64,000 bases of DNA, taken from Clostridium liquoris. Lineage in GTDB: Bacteria > Bacillota > Clostridia > Clostridiales > Clostridiaceae. Location: assembly GCF_002995785.1 (NCBI RefSeq), contig NZ_PVXO01000073.1, positions 90,567 through 154,566 of the forward strand, written 5' to 3'. A program made the position numbers and the translations under genes. Positions 1-8,807 of this stretch are shown here, one piece after another; within the stretch, counting starts at the first letter, position 1, and each line of letters starts with the position of its first letter. The notes under the pieces are model-generated. The model worked only from the letters and a program-made list of their open reading frames with translations. It was not told the origin of the DNA and ran no database searches.

Positions 1-377
1 ATTTAATTGTTAGACCTTTATTTTTTTATTTATTAATAAGTATACTTATTAATAAATAACTTATACATATATAAATATTTTATACATATAAAAATATTAA
101 ATTTTTATTAATCTAAAATATGATTATAAGACACTTCAAATGACATTTCCTTTATTTGTTTAAATCATATTAGCATAATTCTTTTATATTGTCAATTATA
201 CACTTTTTGATTTATCAAGCTTTGAACTATTTTATCATATTCACAATTTTCCACATATTGAATAATTTCATTCCGATCTAATATATTTTATAATTATTAT
301 ATTTTTATTAAAAAACTATATGATTTTAGCTATATGGGTTATATAATATAGTAAAGAAATTTTAGGAGGGATTTACT
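1..377. other. AT-rich non-coding region upstream of asd
   Basis: No convincing gene is seen. The stretch holds a perfect palindrome (26-59), then AT-rich low-complexity sequence, and the asd ribosome binding site AGGAGGG at 364-370, seven bases before the ATG. A TATAAT at 342-347 could be the asd -10 box, but no good -35 box lies 16-18 bases upstream. I looked for a lysine riboswitch, common in this position in Firmicutes, and did not recognise one. Confidence 0.5.
26..59. repeat. 34-bp perfect AT palindrome
   Basis: The arms 26-42 and 43-59 are perfect reverse complements centred on GTATAC. The T run lies on the 5' side of the plus strand, so it is not a canonical terminator for either strand. 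Cruciform or operator use cannot be decided. Confidence 0.5.
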
Positions 378-1367
378 ATGAATTATAATGTAGCCGTAGT
401 TGGTTGCACAGGAATGGTAGGAAGAAAATTTCTAGAATTACTAGAAGAAAGAAATTTTCCAGTAGATAATCTCTATCTTTTTGCATCAGCTAAATCTGCT
501 GGAAAAGAATTAAGTTTTAAGGGATGTGATTATACTGTTGAAGAATTAAAGGAAGATAATATAAAAAATAAAAAAATTCATTTTGCTCTTTTCTCAGCAG
601 GAGGAAGTGTAAGTTTAGAGTTTGCTCCTATCTTCGTTAAATATGGTGCTACTGTAATTGATAATAGTAGTGCATGGAGAATGGATCCAAAGGTTCCTCT
701 TGTAGTACCAGAAGTAAACCCTGATGATATTGAATGGAATAATGGTATAATAGCAAATCCTAATTGCTCTACAATACAGGCAGTAGTTGCATTAAAGCCG
801 CTCCATGAAAGATATGGAATTAAGAGAATAATTTATTCAACTTATCAAGCAGTATCTGGTGCTGGAATGGGAGGATACAACGATCTTCTTGAAGGATATA
901 AAGGTATGCCTCCTAGAAAATTTCCTTATCCAATAGCAGGTAATATAATACCGCATATAGATAGCTTTCTTGAAAACGGTTATACAAAAGAAGAAATGAA
1001 AATGGTTAATGAAACTATTAAAATATTTAATGATAACACTTTAAAAATAACAGCTACTACTGCAAGGGTTCCTGTTTATCATGGTCACAGTGAAAGTATA
1101 AATGTAGAGCTAAAGTGTAACTTTAAATTAGAAGATATTTTTGAACTTTATAAAAATGCTAATGGAATTATATTAAAAGATGATGTAAAACATTTGGTAT
1201 ACCCTATGCCAATTGAAGCTGCAGGTCATGATCAGGTATATGTGGGAAGAATAAGAAGGGATTTCAGCGTTGAAAATGGCTTAAACCTATGGGTTGTTGC
1301 AGATAATATAAGAAAAGGTGCTGCATTAAATGCAATACAAATTGCAGAATGCATTATAAATGAATAA
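378..1367 (+). CDS. asd: Aspartate-semialdehyde dehydrogenase
   Basis: Reduces aspartyl phosphate to aspartate semialdehyde with NADPH, the branch-point step to diaminopimelate/lysine, threonine and methionine. The protein has 329 residues, normal for the family. The N-terminal NADP loop GCTGMVG is at residues 9-15. The catalytic cysteine is C130 in NPNCSTIQ, and the histidine motif VYHGHSESINVE lies in the C-terminal half. The start is supported by AGGAGGG seven bases upstream. It is first of a tight plus-strand cluster with dapA and dapB, so its main job here is probably cell-wall diaminopimelate and lysine. Identification is secure from motifs, length and neighbours. Confidence 0.97.
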   Translation: MNYNVAVVGCTGMVGRKFLELLEERNFPVDNLYLFASAKSAGKELSFKGCDYTVEELKEDNIKNKKIHFALFSAGGSVSLEFAPIFVKYGATVIDNSSAWRMDPKVPLVVPEVNPDDIEWNNGIIANPNCSTIQAVVALKPLHERYGIKRIIYSTYQAVSGAGMGGYNDLLEGYKGMPPRKFPYPIAGNIIPHIDSFLENGYTKEEMKMVNETIKIFNDNTLKITATTARVPVYHGHSESINVELKCNFKLEDIFELYKNANGIILKDDVKHLVYPMPIEAAGHDQVYVGRIRRDFSVENGLNLWVVADNIRKGAALNAIQIAECIINE

Positions 1368-1411
1368 TATTTAATAAAATTAACAAATTTTTTTAGAAAA
1401 GGGGTTTATTA

Positions 1412-2296
1412 ATGAATATATTTAAAGGTTCAGGTGTAGCTATAATTACTCCCTTTACTGAAGAAGGTGTGGATTTTAATAAACTAGGAGAACTATTGGA
1501 ATGGCATATAAAAAATAATACTGATGCTATAATTGTCTGTGGTACTACTGGTGAAGCATCTACAATGTCAGAAGAGGAAAGAAAAGCAACTATTAAATTT
1601 ACAGTAGAAAAAGTAAATAAAAGAATACCAGTAATAGCTGGTACAGGAAGTAACAGCACTATTTCAGCAATAAACTTTAGTAAGTGGGCTGAATCAATTG
1701 GAATAGATGGGCTTCTTGTTATAACACCTTACTATAACAAGACAACTCAGAAAGGATTAATTGAACACTTTAAGGCAATAAACCAAGAGGTAAATACACC
1801 CATTATTATTTACAATGTTCCAGGCAGAACAGGTTTGAACTTATTACCAAAAACCTTAGTAAAAATATGCCATGAGTGCAAAAATGTAATAGCTATAAAG
1901 GAAGCCTCAGGGGATATAAGTCAAATTGCAGAAATAAAAGCCCTATTAAGGGATAGAATTCAAATTTATTCTGGTAATGATGATCAAACAATACCAATAC
2001 TTTCTCTAGGTGGTATTGGAGTTATATCCGTATTAGCAAATATAATACCTAAAGAAGTTCATAAAATGTGTGAATTATATATGAATGGTAAAATAGATGA
2101 AGCTTTAAAAATTCAACTAGATACCTTAGCTCTATCAAATTCATTATTTATAGAAACAAATCCTATTCCTATAAAAACTGCTATGAATATTTTAGGAATG
2201 AATGTTGGTAATTTAAGATTACCATTATGCAGTATGGATGAAAATAACCTAAATATACTCAAAAGTGAATTAAAAAATTATGGATTATTAAAATAA
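1412..2296 (+). CDS. dapA: 4-hydroxy-tetrahydrodipicolinate synthase
   Basis: Condenses pyruvate with aspartate semialdehyde in the cytoplasm, the first committed step to diaminopimelate. The protein has 294 residues and a TIM-barrel layout. GTTGE at 44-48 binds pyruvate, YNVPGRT at 134-140 includes the catalytic tyrosine Y134, and the Schiff-base lysine is K163 in AIKEASGD. The start follows an AAAAGGGG ribosome binding site. It lies 44 bases after asd and 26 bases before dapB with no terminator between, so the three are almost certainly one operon. Confidence 0.97.
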   Translation: MNIFKGSGVAIITPFTEEGVDFNKLGELLEWHIKNNTDAIIVCGTTGEASTMSEEERKATIKFTVEKVNKRIPVIAGTGSNSTISAINFSKWAESIGIDGLLVITPYYNKTTQKGLIEHFKAINQEVNTPIIIYNVPGRTGLNLLPKTLVKICHECKNVIAIKEASGDISQIAEIKALLRDRIQIYSGNDDQTIPILSLGGIGVISVLANIIPKEVHKMCELYMNGKIDEALKIQLDTLALSNSLFIETNPIPIKTAMNILGMNVGNLRLPLCSMDENNLNILKSELKNYGLLK

Positions 2297-2322
2297 CAGA
2301 CTGATCTTATAGGAGGTACGTA

Positions 2323-3078
2323 ATGGTAAAGGTAATTTTATGCGGTTGCAATGGAAAAATGGGAAAAGTTATAACAGAAGCCATACATTCATTTCCTGAT
2401 ATCAATATAGTTGCTGGAATAGATAAATTTATAGATATTAAAAATTCCTATGCTACATTTTCTAATATAAATGAATGTACCGCTTTAGGTGATGTAGTGT
2501 TAGACTTTTCAAGACCGGATGCATTAGAGGATTTACTTGCTTATTGTACAGAAAATAAGCTGCCCTTAGTACTTTGTACTACAGGCTATTCTCCTGAACA
2601 AATAGATAAAATTGCAGATACTTCAAAAAAAATACCTATATTTAGATCTGCAAATATGTCTATAGGAATTAATATAATAAACTCTATATTGAGAAATATA
2701 AGCAAAAAATTATACAAGGATTTTGATATTGAAATAATAGAGAAACATCACAATCAAAAGGTGGATTCCCCAAGTGGAACAGCTCTTCTATTAGCTAATA
2801 CAATAAAAGAATCTATTCCAGAAGAAACAGAATTTACTTATGGAAGAGTTGGTAATTGTAAAAGAAAAAATAATGAAATTGGAATTCATTCAATTAGAGG
2901 TGGATCCATTGTAGGAGAACATGAAATAATATTTGCAGGTACTGGTGAAACTATTGAAATAAAACACAGTGCATTATCTAGAGAGGTTTTTGCCATAGGT
3001 GCACTTAAGGCCTGTGAATTTATGAAAGGTAAAGGGCCTGGATTTTATAATATGGAAGATATTATAAATAATAACTAA
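2323..3078 (+). CDS. dapB: 4-hydroxy-tetrahydrodipicolinate reductase
   Basis: Reduces the DapA product with NAD(P)H to tetrahydrodipicolinate. The 251-residue protein has the dinucleotide motif GCNGKMG (8-14), the signature [15 protein letters not shown] with catalytic H142/H143 and K146, and the substrate-binding SGT at 151-153. AGGAGGT precedes the ATG. It is last gene of the asd-dapA-dapB operon, followed by a long hairpin shared with the convergent SSB-like gene. Confidence 0.97.
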   Translation: MVKVILCGCNGKMGKVITEAIHSFPDINIVAGIDKFIDIKNSYATFSNINECTALGDVVLDFSRPDALEDLLAYCTENKLPLVLCTTGYSPEQIDKIADTSKKIPIFRSANMSIGINIINSILRNISKKLYKDFDIEIIEKHHNQKVDSPSGTALLLANTIKESIPEETEFTYGRVGNCKRKNNEIGIHSIRGGSIVGEHEIIFAGTGETIEIKHSALSREVFAIGALKACEFMKGKGPGFYNMEDIINNN

Positions 3079-3083
3079 CAGAG

Positions 3084-3130
3084 AATAGAGAATAAATACG
3101 GAAGAAAATTCTCCATATTTATTCTCTATT
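3084..3130. terminator. Bidirectional terminator, dapB / SSB-like gene
   Basis: A 19-bp stem with one mismatch (3084-3102 against 3112-3130) is followed by a T-rich tract on the plus strand. It sits between the convergent stops of dapB and the SSB-like gene, so it can serve both. Confidence 0.8.
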
Positions 3131-3135
3131 ATTTT

Positions 3136-3852
3136 TTATTTGCCATTTATTAATTCATTTTCTTCATTAATTATCTCTTCTTCGTTAATTTCTAATTCAT
3201 TTATTTTCTCAAGAATGTTTTCATTATTATCGTCTTTTGAGACCCTTTCCATCTTAGATATGGATACTTCATAAGCTATTTTCTTAATACTTTCATTTTC
3301 CGAAATCTTCTTTTGATATTCCCTGCTTTGAAGTCTACCCCAAATTCTTATATTATCTCCCACTTGTAACTCTTGACAAAATCTAGAATTTCTGCCCCAA
3401 GCAATAGTTGGAATATAGTCAGATTTGTTATAAGCTCTATTTACTGCTAGAAGCAAATCCGCTATTTCTCTTCCAAAGGGAGTTGTCCTATATACCGGCT
3501 GCTTACATATAAAACCATTAAGGCATATCTGATTTGGGTTCTTACTTTTTTCAATGCAGTAGTCAATATTTCTAGCAAATACAGTTAGTATTAACCTATT
3601 AGCCCCATCTATGAACTTATTGTATGATCTTAACTGACCTTCAATTACTACTTCTGTTCCTTCTTTTATTTCCATGCTGCCAATAAGCCTTTCCGAAACT
3701 GTAATAAACAAATTATCCTTAATTTCACTTAATCTTGGTACTTCCACATAGAAAGTATAAAAGCCCTCCCCATACATTTCATGACTAAACTCTAATTTGG
3801 AACACACTTTCCCCTCTAAATAGATCTTATTGTTTTGTAACAAATTATCCAT
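3136..3852 (-). CDS. SSB-family protein with two OB folds
   Basis: This 238-residue protein appears to carry two OB-fold single-strand DNA-binding modules. The first spans about residues 5-100 (IYLEGKV ... VVIEGQLRSY). The second spans about 105-200 (QICLNGFICKQPVYR ... IAWGRNSRFCQELQVGDNIRIWGRLQSREYQKK) and matches the core of bacterial SSB. The C-terminus is acidic but lacks the DDDIPF-type tip of the main replicative SSB, so this is probably an accessory paralogue. Partners cannot be inferred from the flanking genes. The start is supported by the minus-strand ribosome binding site AAGAGGGG. Fold assignment is fairly sure; the biological role is not. Confidence 0.75.
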   Translation of the reverse strand: MDNLLQNNKIYLEGKVCSKLEFSHEMYGEGFYTFYVEVPRLSEIKDNLFITVSERLIGSMEIKEGTEVVIEGQLRSYNKFIDGANRLILTVFARNIDYCIEKSKNPNQICLNGFICKQPVYRTTPFGREIADLLLAVNRAYNKSDYIPTIAWGRNSRFCQELQVGDNIRIWGRLQSREYQKKISENESIKKIAYEVSISKMERVSKDDNNENILEKINELEINEEEIINEENELINGK

Positions 3853-3953
3853 TATAACCCCTCTTTCCCTTAGTATCTTAAAATAATTTATACAACATAT
3901 AATTATTCAAATAAAACTTTAAATATACCAATTTTAGTAAATTCATTTATCTC

Positions 3954-4445
3954 TTAATTAAAATATTTTCTGATATCATAACTATCCATTCCCTCAATTA
4001 AAGCTATAGTTATGGTAGCCATAAAAGAGTATAATTCATAGTCATCTTTAAAAGTTCTATCTATAGGAATTTCCTCTGGCTGAACAATAGAATCTATATT
4101 GCTTGATAAGGCCCTTTGAATACAGTAAACAAAACTTCCATTATCTTTTTCCATACTGGATACTGTTACAGTATTTCTATTACCTAATCCATAGGTAATT
4201 ATATTACCTGAAAGGTTAATTCTACTATTTTCTAAAAGGTCCATGTTTAATAATATATATTTGCTGCTGAAGCCTTCCTTATATTTATCTATAATTCCTC
4301 CATTGTTTATTACTACATAATCATAAGTTCCATAAAGTTTATTAGGATTATCCTTAATATCCCATGATATCCTTAATAAATCTAACTGACTTTTTAGATA
4401 AGCCTTAAATTTCCTATTACCATCAAAAACAACTATGTTTTTCAT
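3954..4445 (-). CDS. Conserved hypothetical protein, 163 aa
   Basis: I do not recognise this protein with certainty. It is soluble, with no signal peptide or membrane segment. The middle (ILLNMDLLENSRINLSGNIITYGLGNRNTVTVSSM) faintly resembles the strand-turn pattern of the central and C-terminal Mur-ligase domains, but there is no ATP-binding loop, so it is not an active ligase. A minus-strand promoter-like TTGTTA with TATAGA lies upstream, as does an AGGAG ribosome binding site. It is in line with, but about 170 bases upstream of, the PdaB-like deacetylase gene, which weakly hints at cell-envelope or spore work. Confidence 0.6.
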   Translation of the reverse strand: MKNIVVFDGNRKFKAYLKSQLDLLRISWDIKDNPNKLYGTYDYVVINNGGIIDKYKEGFSSKYILLNMDLLENSRINLSGNIITYGLGNRNTVTVSSMEKDNGSFVYCIQRALSSNIDSIVQPEEIPIDRTFKDDYELYSFMATITIALIEGMDSYDIRKYFN

Positions 4446-4614
4446 ATAATCAACTCCTATTTTTTTGCATCTTAACAGTATTTTTAACAGGAGTCTATAT
4501 TTTATACTTTATTATGCTAACAACAGCCTAAAATAAATCCTATGGCCTTTTACTTATATTTCCATTATAATATAGATATATGTCTGCTTCAATAGATTAA
4601 GCATTTATATATGT

Positions 4615-5376
4615 CTATTTTTTAATTTGCTTGCCCTGATTATTTATATAATAATTTTCTTTATATATTAAATCCCCTACTTTAACAAAGCTATAACCTT
4701 TAGCTTTTAAATCCTCTATTATTCTCGGTAAGGTTTCTGGTGTATATTTACCATCATTGTGAAATAACAATATAGAGCCTGGCTGTACTTTTCTCATAAC
4801 CCTGTTATATTCATTATCCGCTCCTTGGGCTTTCCAATCTATACTGTCTACATCCCATTGTATACAGTGATATCCATTGGAATTCACTGTTTCAACTACT
4901 AGATCATTGTAGGCCCCACTAGGACATCTAAATAGTTTTGTGCTTTCCCCTGTTACTTTCATTATTTTTGCATCTGCTATGCTTATTTCCTTTATCATAT
5001 CCTCTGTAGATATTCTGGTCATATCAGGATGAGAATTAGAATGGTTTCCTATTTCATGTCCTCTTTTGCATATTTCTTCAACTTCTTCTGGAAAATCATC
5101 AATCCAATTACCTATAAGAAAAAATGTTGCCTTTATATTGTACTTATCCAAAACATCCAATATCTTCTTTGTATTGCTATTTCCCCAATTGACATCAAAG
5201 GTAATTGCTATGTTTTTTTCTTCAGTTTGTACAGAATATATAGGAAGCTTTCTTCCAGTATCTAAAAATACCCCTTTACTTTTAAAAAATATAGATGCTG
5301 CCATACTAATAAGAAGTAAACACATTGCACCTGTTAATTTTCTTAATACTTTTTTATTCAATAATACTACCCCCAT
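4615..5376 (-). CDS. PdaB-like polysaccharide deacetylase
   Basis: A NodB-domain carbohydrate esterase-4 protein of 253 residues with an N-terminal membrane anchor (about 14-31), so the domain faces outside. NodB motifs are visible: ITFDVNWGN (catalytic-base D61), HSNSH at 112-116 (metal histidines) and RCPSGAYN (from R150). The canonical TFDDGP is replaced by TFDVNWG, so the second aspartate is missing. This pattern is known from the sporulation protein PdaB (YbaN), making PdaB the best comparison. The start is uncertain: ATG at 5376 has only a weak ribosome binding site, while TTG at codon 6 is preceded by GGGGG at good spacing. Confidence 0.85.
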   Translation of the reverse strand: MGVVLLNKKVLRKLTGAMCLLLISMAASIFFKSKGVFLDTGRKLPIYSVQTEEKNIAITFDVNWGNSNTKKILDVLDKYNIKATFFLIGNWIDDFPEEVEEICKRGHEIGNHSNSHPDMTRISTEDMIKEISIADAKIMKVTGESTKLFRCPSGAYNDLVVETVNSNGYHCIQWDVDSIDWKAQGADNEYNRVMRKVQPGSILLFHNDGKYTPETLPRIIEDLKAKGYSFVKVGDLIYKENYYINNQGKQIKK

Positions 5377-5601
5377 ATTTATCTTCTCTATAAATTTTAT
5401 ATGCGCAATTTAATACTAATTATTACTATTATTCACAGCATTATATTAAAAATAAATAATCCTCCCTAAAAATAAATTTATAAATTTAAAGCACCTATTT
5501 CTTTTTGGTGTTTTATTCATTTTAAAAGATTTATGTTATAATGAAATATATATATTTAAAATTAATATTATTATAATATTATTTTTTAGGGAGGATAAAT
5601 G

Positions 5602-6126
5602 ATGTTTGAAGACACTTTAGAATTAGCGGAGAATAAACTTCTCCTTCTTTATATATTTGATAAAATTAAGATTCCTATAACAAACAATAAAATTACACAA
5701 ATCATTTTAGAAAATAATTTTATTAATTATTTCACACTGCAGCAATATATATCTGAATTAATTTCCTCTAATTTTTTAAAGTATACTGAAGGTGAAAATA
5801 AACACAGATTAGAAATAACGGAAAAAGGTAAAAAAGTACTATCTTTATTTGGAAATAGGCTATCACGCAATAAAATTGATGCGGCTGATGAATATTTGAC
5901 TAATAATATTAATATCATAAAGAAAGATGTTACTATAACTTCTGACTATACAATAGAGAACAAGGATAAATTCATTGTAAATTTAAAGGCTGTAGATAAT
6001 AATATTGTATTAATTGATTTAAAAATTACTGTAGATTCTAATAAACAGGCCAGAGATTTGTGTGCTAAATGGAAAAATAATTCTTCAGAAATTTACAGTA
6101 AAATACTAGGAATACTAACAAATTAA
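5602..6126 (+). CDS. DUF4364 family winged-helix protein
   Basis: The product is 174 residues. The N-terminal region (LAENKLLLLYIFDKI ... FTLQQYISELISSNFLKYTE ... LEITEKGKKVLSLF) reads as a winged-helix, PadR/MarR-like DNA-binding domain. A beta-rich C-terminal part (about 100-165) follows. This matches the clostridial DUF4364 family, presumed transcription regulators of unknown target. Two adjacent ATG codons occur; the second (5602) is seven bases from AGGGAGG (5588-5594) and is preferred. TATAAT at 5537-5542 may be its -10 box. It converges on the beta-propeller gene with only four bases between stops. Confidence 0.8.
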   Translation: MFEDTLELAENKLLLLYIFDKIKIPITNNKITQIILENNFINYFTLQQYISELISSNFLKYTEGENKHRLEITEKGKKVLSLFGNRLSRNKIDAADEYLTNNINIIKKDVTITSDYTIENKDKFIVNLKAVDNNIVLIDLKITVDSNKQARDLCAKWKNNSSEIYSKILGILTN

Positions 6127-6130
6127 TATT

Positions 6131-7015
6131 TTATGCTAATACCATACCTGTAGGTTCGCCGCCTATTGGTATATTTTTTTTGTTTCCATTTTCAATATCC
6201 ACTCTTATAAGAAGATTATTATAATTATCACCTACATATACATTATTATTAACTTTTACAATTCCTCTAGGCATTCCGCCTATATTTAATTTCTTTACTT
6301 CTTCATAATAATTTATATTAATAATGCTTATAGTTCCATCTCCAAAATTAGAAACATAGCAAAATTCATTTTCTAAAAACATATCCACTGGTGAATTACC
6401 AACTTCTATTCTGTAAAGAACTCTAAAAGTTTTTAGCGAGATTATACTAATACTTCCTCTGCCATCCGATCCTAAATTACTTTCGCAAACAAGTATATAT
6501 TGTCCATCCATACTAAATATTGCTTTAGTGGGATAGGAACCTACTTTTATATTTTTAACATTTTCCCTATTTTCACAGTCTATTAAAGTAATGCTGTCAT
6601 TCTCCATATTGCATATTAATAACAATTTTTTTTCCTTATTCAAAGCTATGCTATGAGGAAGATTTCCGCAAGGTATTTCTTCTATTAATTTGCTTTTTAT
6701 TAGATCAAATACTACTACATTATTTAGCTCTCCACATATTATAAATGCATTATTTTCATACTCAATTACATCATTACAATGCATACCTATAAAATGGTTT
6801 TCTTTTTCTCTATTCTCTTCTATATCTATAATGGAAATACTATTATCATAACTATTTGCCGTTATTAGCTTATCCTCATATCTACATATTCCATGGGGGC
6901 CAACTTTTCTATAGTTTGTAGCACTTAGTGTAATTTTACTTTCTTCTTTAAATGAATTGACATTTACCTTTGATATACAATCAGAAGATGTGTTACAAAT
7001 AAATAAACAGCACAT
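6131..7015 (-). CDS. YncE-like beta-propeller repeat protein
   Basis: The 294-residue protein is built from about seven repeats of the kind x-SISIIDI-x-n-GxxPxxI, for example DNSISIIDIEE, GNLPHSIALN, GSYPTKAIFS, GNSPVDMFLE, GGMPRGIVKV and GGEPTGMVLA. This is the YVTN/YncE seven-bladed propeller pattern. There is no signal peptide, so it is probably cytoplasmic, unlike E. coli YncE. The function is unknown; such propellers usually act as binding platforms. It diverges from the small TSCPD gene. Confidence 0.75.
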   Translation of the reverse strand: MCCLFICNTSSDCISKVNVNSFKEESKITLSATNYRKVGPHGICRYEDKLITANSYDNSISIIDIEENREKENHFIGMHCNDVIEYENNAFIICGELNNVVVFDLIKSKLIEEIPCGNLPHSIALNKEKKLLLICNMENDSITLIDCENRENVKNIKVGSYPTKAIFSMDGQYILVCESNLGSDGRGSISIISLKTFRVLYRIEVGNSPVDMFLENEFCYVSNFGDGTISIININYYEEVKKLNIGGMPRGIVKVNNNVYVGDNYNNLLIRVDIENGNKKNIPIGGEPTGMVLA

Positions 7016-7146
7016 AAAATTCCCCTCCTCACAAACATAATATGTAGAATTATTAAAATGTGAGATTAAATATTATTAATTACTATTGAGTTCCAACTCT
7101 AATATAGTATATAATTTTTTCATATAATACTTAAGGAGGAGAATTA

Positions 7147-7395
7147 ATGTATAGCTACAAAACAAAGGGAGTTTGTTCTAAAAGAATTGATTTTGAAATA
7201 GTTAATAATAAAATAGCAAAGGTTAATTTTGCTGGCGGCTGTGATGGAAACTTAAAGGGTTTATCCAATCTTATAGAAGGTATGCCAGTAGAAGAAGCTA
7301 TTAAAAAATTAAAGGGAATAACCTGTGGAAATAAAACCACTTCCTGCCCAGATCAACTTTCAAAGGCTCTAGAGGAAGCTATTAATAGAGAATAG
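7147..7395 (+). CDS. TSCPD domain small protein
   Basis: An 82-residue protein with C10, the GGCDGN motif around residue 32, ITCGNKTTSCPDQLSKAL near the C-terminus and a TSCPD signature. It belongs to the family related to the zinc-binding C-terminal tail of class II ribonucleotide reductases (TIGR03905-like). The conserved cysteines suggest metal binding or redox work, but the function is not established. AAGGAGGAG precedes the ATG. It is a single gene closed by the strong hairpin at 7406-7454. Confidence 0.85.
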   Translation: MYSYKTKGVCSKRIDFEIVNNKIAKVNFAGGCDGNLKGLSNLIEGMPVEEAIKKLKGITCGNKTTSCPDQLSKALEEAINRE

Positions 7396-7405
7396 ATAAT
7401 AGAGT

Positions 7406-7454
7406 ACAGAGAGGAGATTCATTTTTGCTTTGTAAAAATAAATCTCCTCTCTGT
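7406..7454. terminator. Bidirectional terminator between TSCPD gene and folC
   Basis: The 14-bp perfect arms 7406-7419 and 7441-7454 extend inward through a T5/A5 section. The hairpin lies between convergent genes. Confidence 0.8.
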
Positions 7455-7460
7455 GTTTTA

Positions 7461-7488
7461 TACTCTGTACTCTGTACTCTGTATTCTA
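7461..7488. repeat. TACTCTG tandem 7-mers
   Basis: Three exact head-to-tail copies of TACTCTG (7461-7481) are followed by a variant TATTCTA. The run directly abuts the end of folC. Confidence 0.8.
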
Positions 7489-7490
7489 TC

Positions 7491-8783
7491 CTAGTTTTTT
7501 ACAACTTTTCTCATATCTCCTATCATATAAAGAGATCCAGAAATTAAAATTAAATCATCCTCATTACAATAGCTTAATGCTTTTTTATAGGCTTCTTCGT
7601 AGTCATCCATTGCTTCACAATTTTTATTGTGTTTCTTGATTACCTGCATTAGAATGTTGGAATTTTCAGCCCTGTAGCTATGAGGGGTAACTGCTATAAT
7701 CTTGTCAGCCATTGGAGTTATAGTACTTACCATATCTTCTACCTGCTTATCTGCAAGTATTCCAAGTATTAAGACCATCTTATTATATTTAAAATATCTT
7801 TCCACGCTGTTTTTAAGATTAGTAATTCCATCTATATTGTGTGCCCCATCTAATACCACCAATGGATTCTTTCTCATAATTTCTAATCTTCCAGGCCATT
7901 TTACTTCTTTTAATGCCTTGTAAATATGCTGTTTTTTAATATTAATTCCCTGTTTTATTAATTCATCAATAGTATGCAGTACCACTGAACAATTCAACAT
8001 CTGATGGGTTCCTAGTAATGAAAGCTGTACTTCATATCTATTTTCCTTAGTTTTCACTATAAAATTTTGATAATATTCATTGGATAAATCTTTATCAACA
8101 TATTCTACAGAATCTCTATTTACTAAAGTTAAGTGACTATTTTTCTCTTCACATATTTTTTTTATTACTTCTTCAGCTTCTTTTTCTTGTGGATATAATA
8201 CAACTGGAACGTTCTCTTTTATTATTCCACCTTTTTCAAAAGCAATTTTACCAAGAGTATTGCCTAGTATTTGCATATGATCAAAGCTTATAGATGTTAT
8301 TACGCTTACTAAAGGAGTTATTACATTTGTGGAATCCATTCTTCCGCCAAGTCCTACTTCTATAACTGCATAATCCACCTTTTCTTCATAGTAATATAGA
8401 AACATAGCACAGGTTATTATCTCAAACTCTGTTGGATGTTCATATCCTAATTCTATTACCTTTTCCACTGCTTCAGATACTTTAGTCACTACTTTTGCTA
8501 AATCACATTTTGGGATGTTTTGCCCATTGATTTGTATTCTTTCTTCAAACTCTTCTATAAAAGGAGAAGTATACATTCCAACCTTAAAGCCTGCTTCTAT
8601 AAGTATTTTCGATATCATTGCAGTAGTAGAACCTTTCCCGTTTGTACCTGCAATATGTATACATTTTAACTCTTTATGAGGATTCCCTAGCAATTCTAAT
8701 ATTTTTTCTGTTCTTTCAGTGCCAAAATTGCTTCCAAACCTAGCTGTATTTTCAATATATAACATTGCTTCATTATAATTCAT
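7491..8783 (-). CDS. folC: Folylpolyglutamate synthase / dihydrofolate synthase
   Basis: Adds glutamate to folates (and usually to dihydropteroate) using ATP in the cytoplasm. The 430-residue length is typical. The nucleotide loop GTNGKGS is at residues 46-52; further Mur-ligase-type motifs are VIEVGLGGRMDSTNV, SFDHMQILG and VLDGAHNIDG. It lies 24 bases downstream of valS on the same strand, a pairing common in Firmicutes, so it is probably co-transcribed from the valS T-box promoter. Folate retention fits the folate-dependent histidine pathway encoded further along the window. Confidence 0.95.
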   Translation of the reverse strand: MNYNEAMLYIENTARFGSNFGTERTEKILELLGNPHKELKCIHIAGTNGKGSTTAMISKILIEAGFKVGMYTSPFIEEFEERIQINGQNIPKCDLAKVVTKVSEAVEKVIELGYEHPTEFEIITCAMFLYYYEEKVDYAVIEVGLGGRMDSTNVITPLVSVITSISFDHMQILGNTLGKIAFEKGGIIKENVPVVLYPQEKEAEEVIKKICEEKNSHLTLVNRDSVEYVDKDLSNEYYQNFIVKTKENRYEVQLSLLGTHQMLNCSVVLHTIDELIKQGINIKKQHIYKALKEVKWPGRLEIMRKNPLVVLDGAHNIDGITNLKNSVERYFKYNKMVLILGILADKQVEDMVSTITPMADKIIAVTPHSYRAENSNILMQVIKKHNKNCEAMDDYEEAYKKALSYCNEDDLILISGSLYMIGDMRKVVKN

Positions 8784-8807
8784 AATAAATCACCCCCAAA
8801 TTTAAAG

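Noticed and set aside
1..377. Possible lysine riboswitch before asd-dapA-dapB
   Set aside because: The region is almost pure A/T and lacks the conserved purine-rich lysine aptamer segments.
6131..7015. Secreted YncE-type protein
   Set aside because: The N-terminus MCCLFICNTSSDC has no signal peptide or lipobox structure; it is already the first propeller strand.
7461..7488. CRISPR-like array
   Set aside because: It is a 7-bp unit in direct contact with no spacers, hence a simple tandem repeat.
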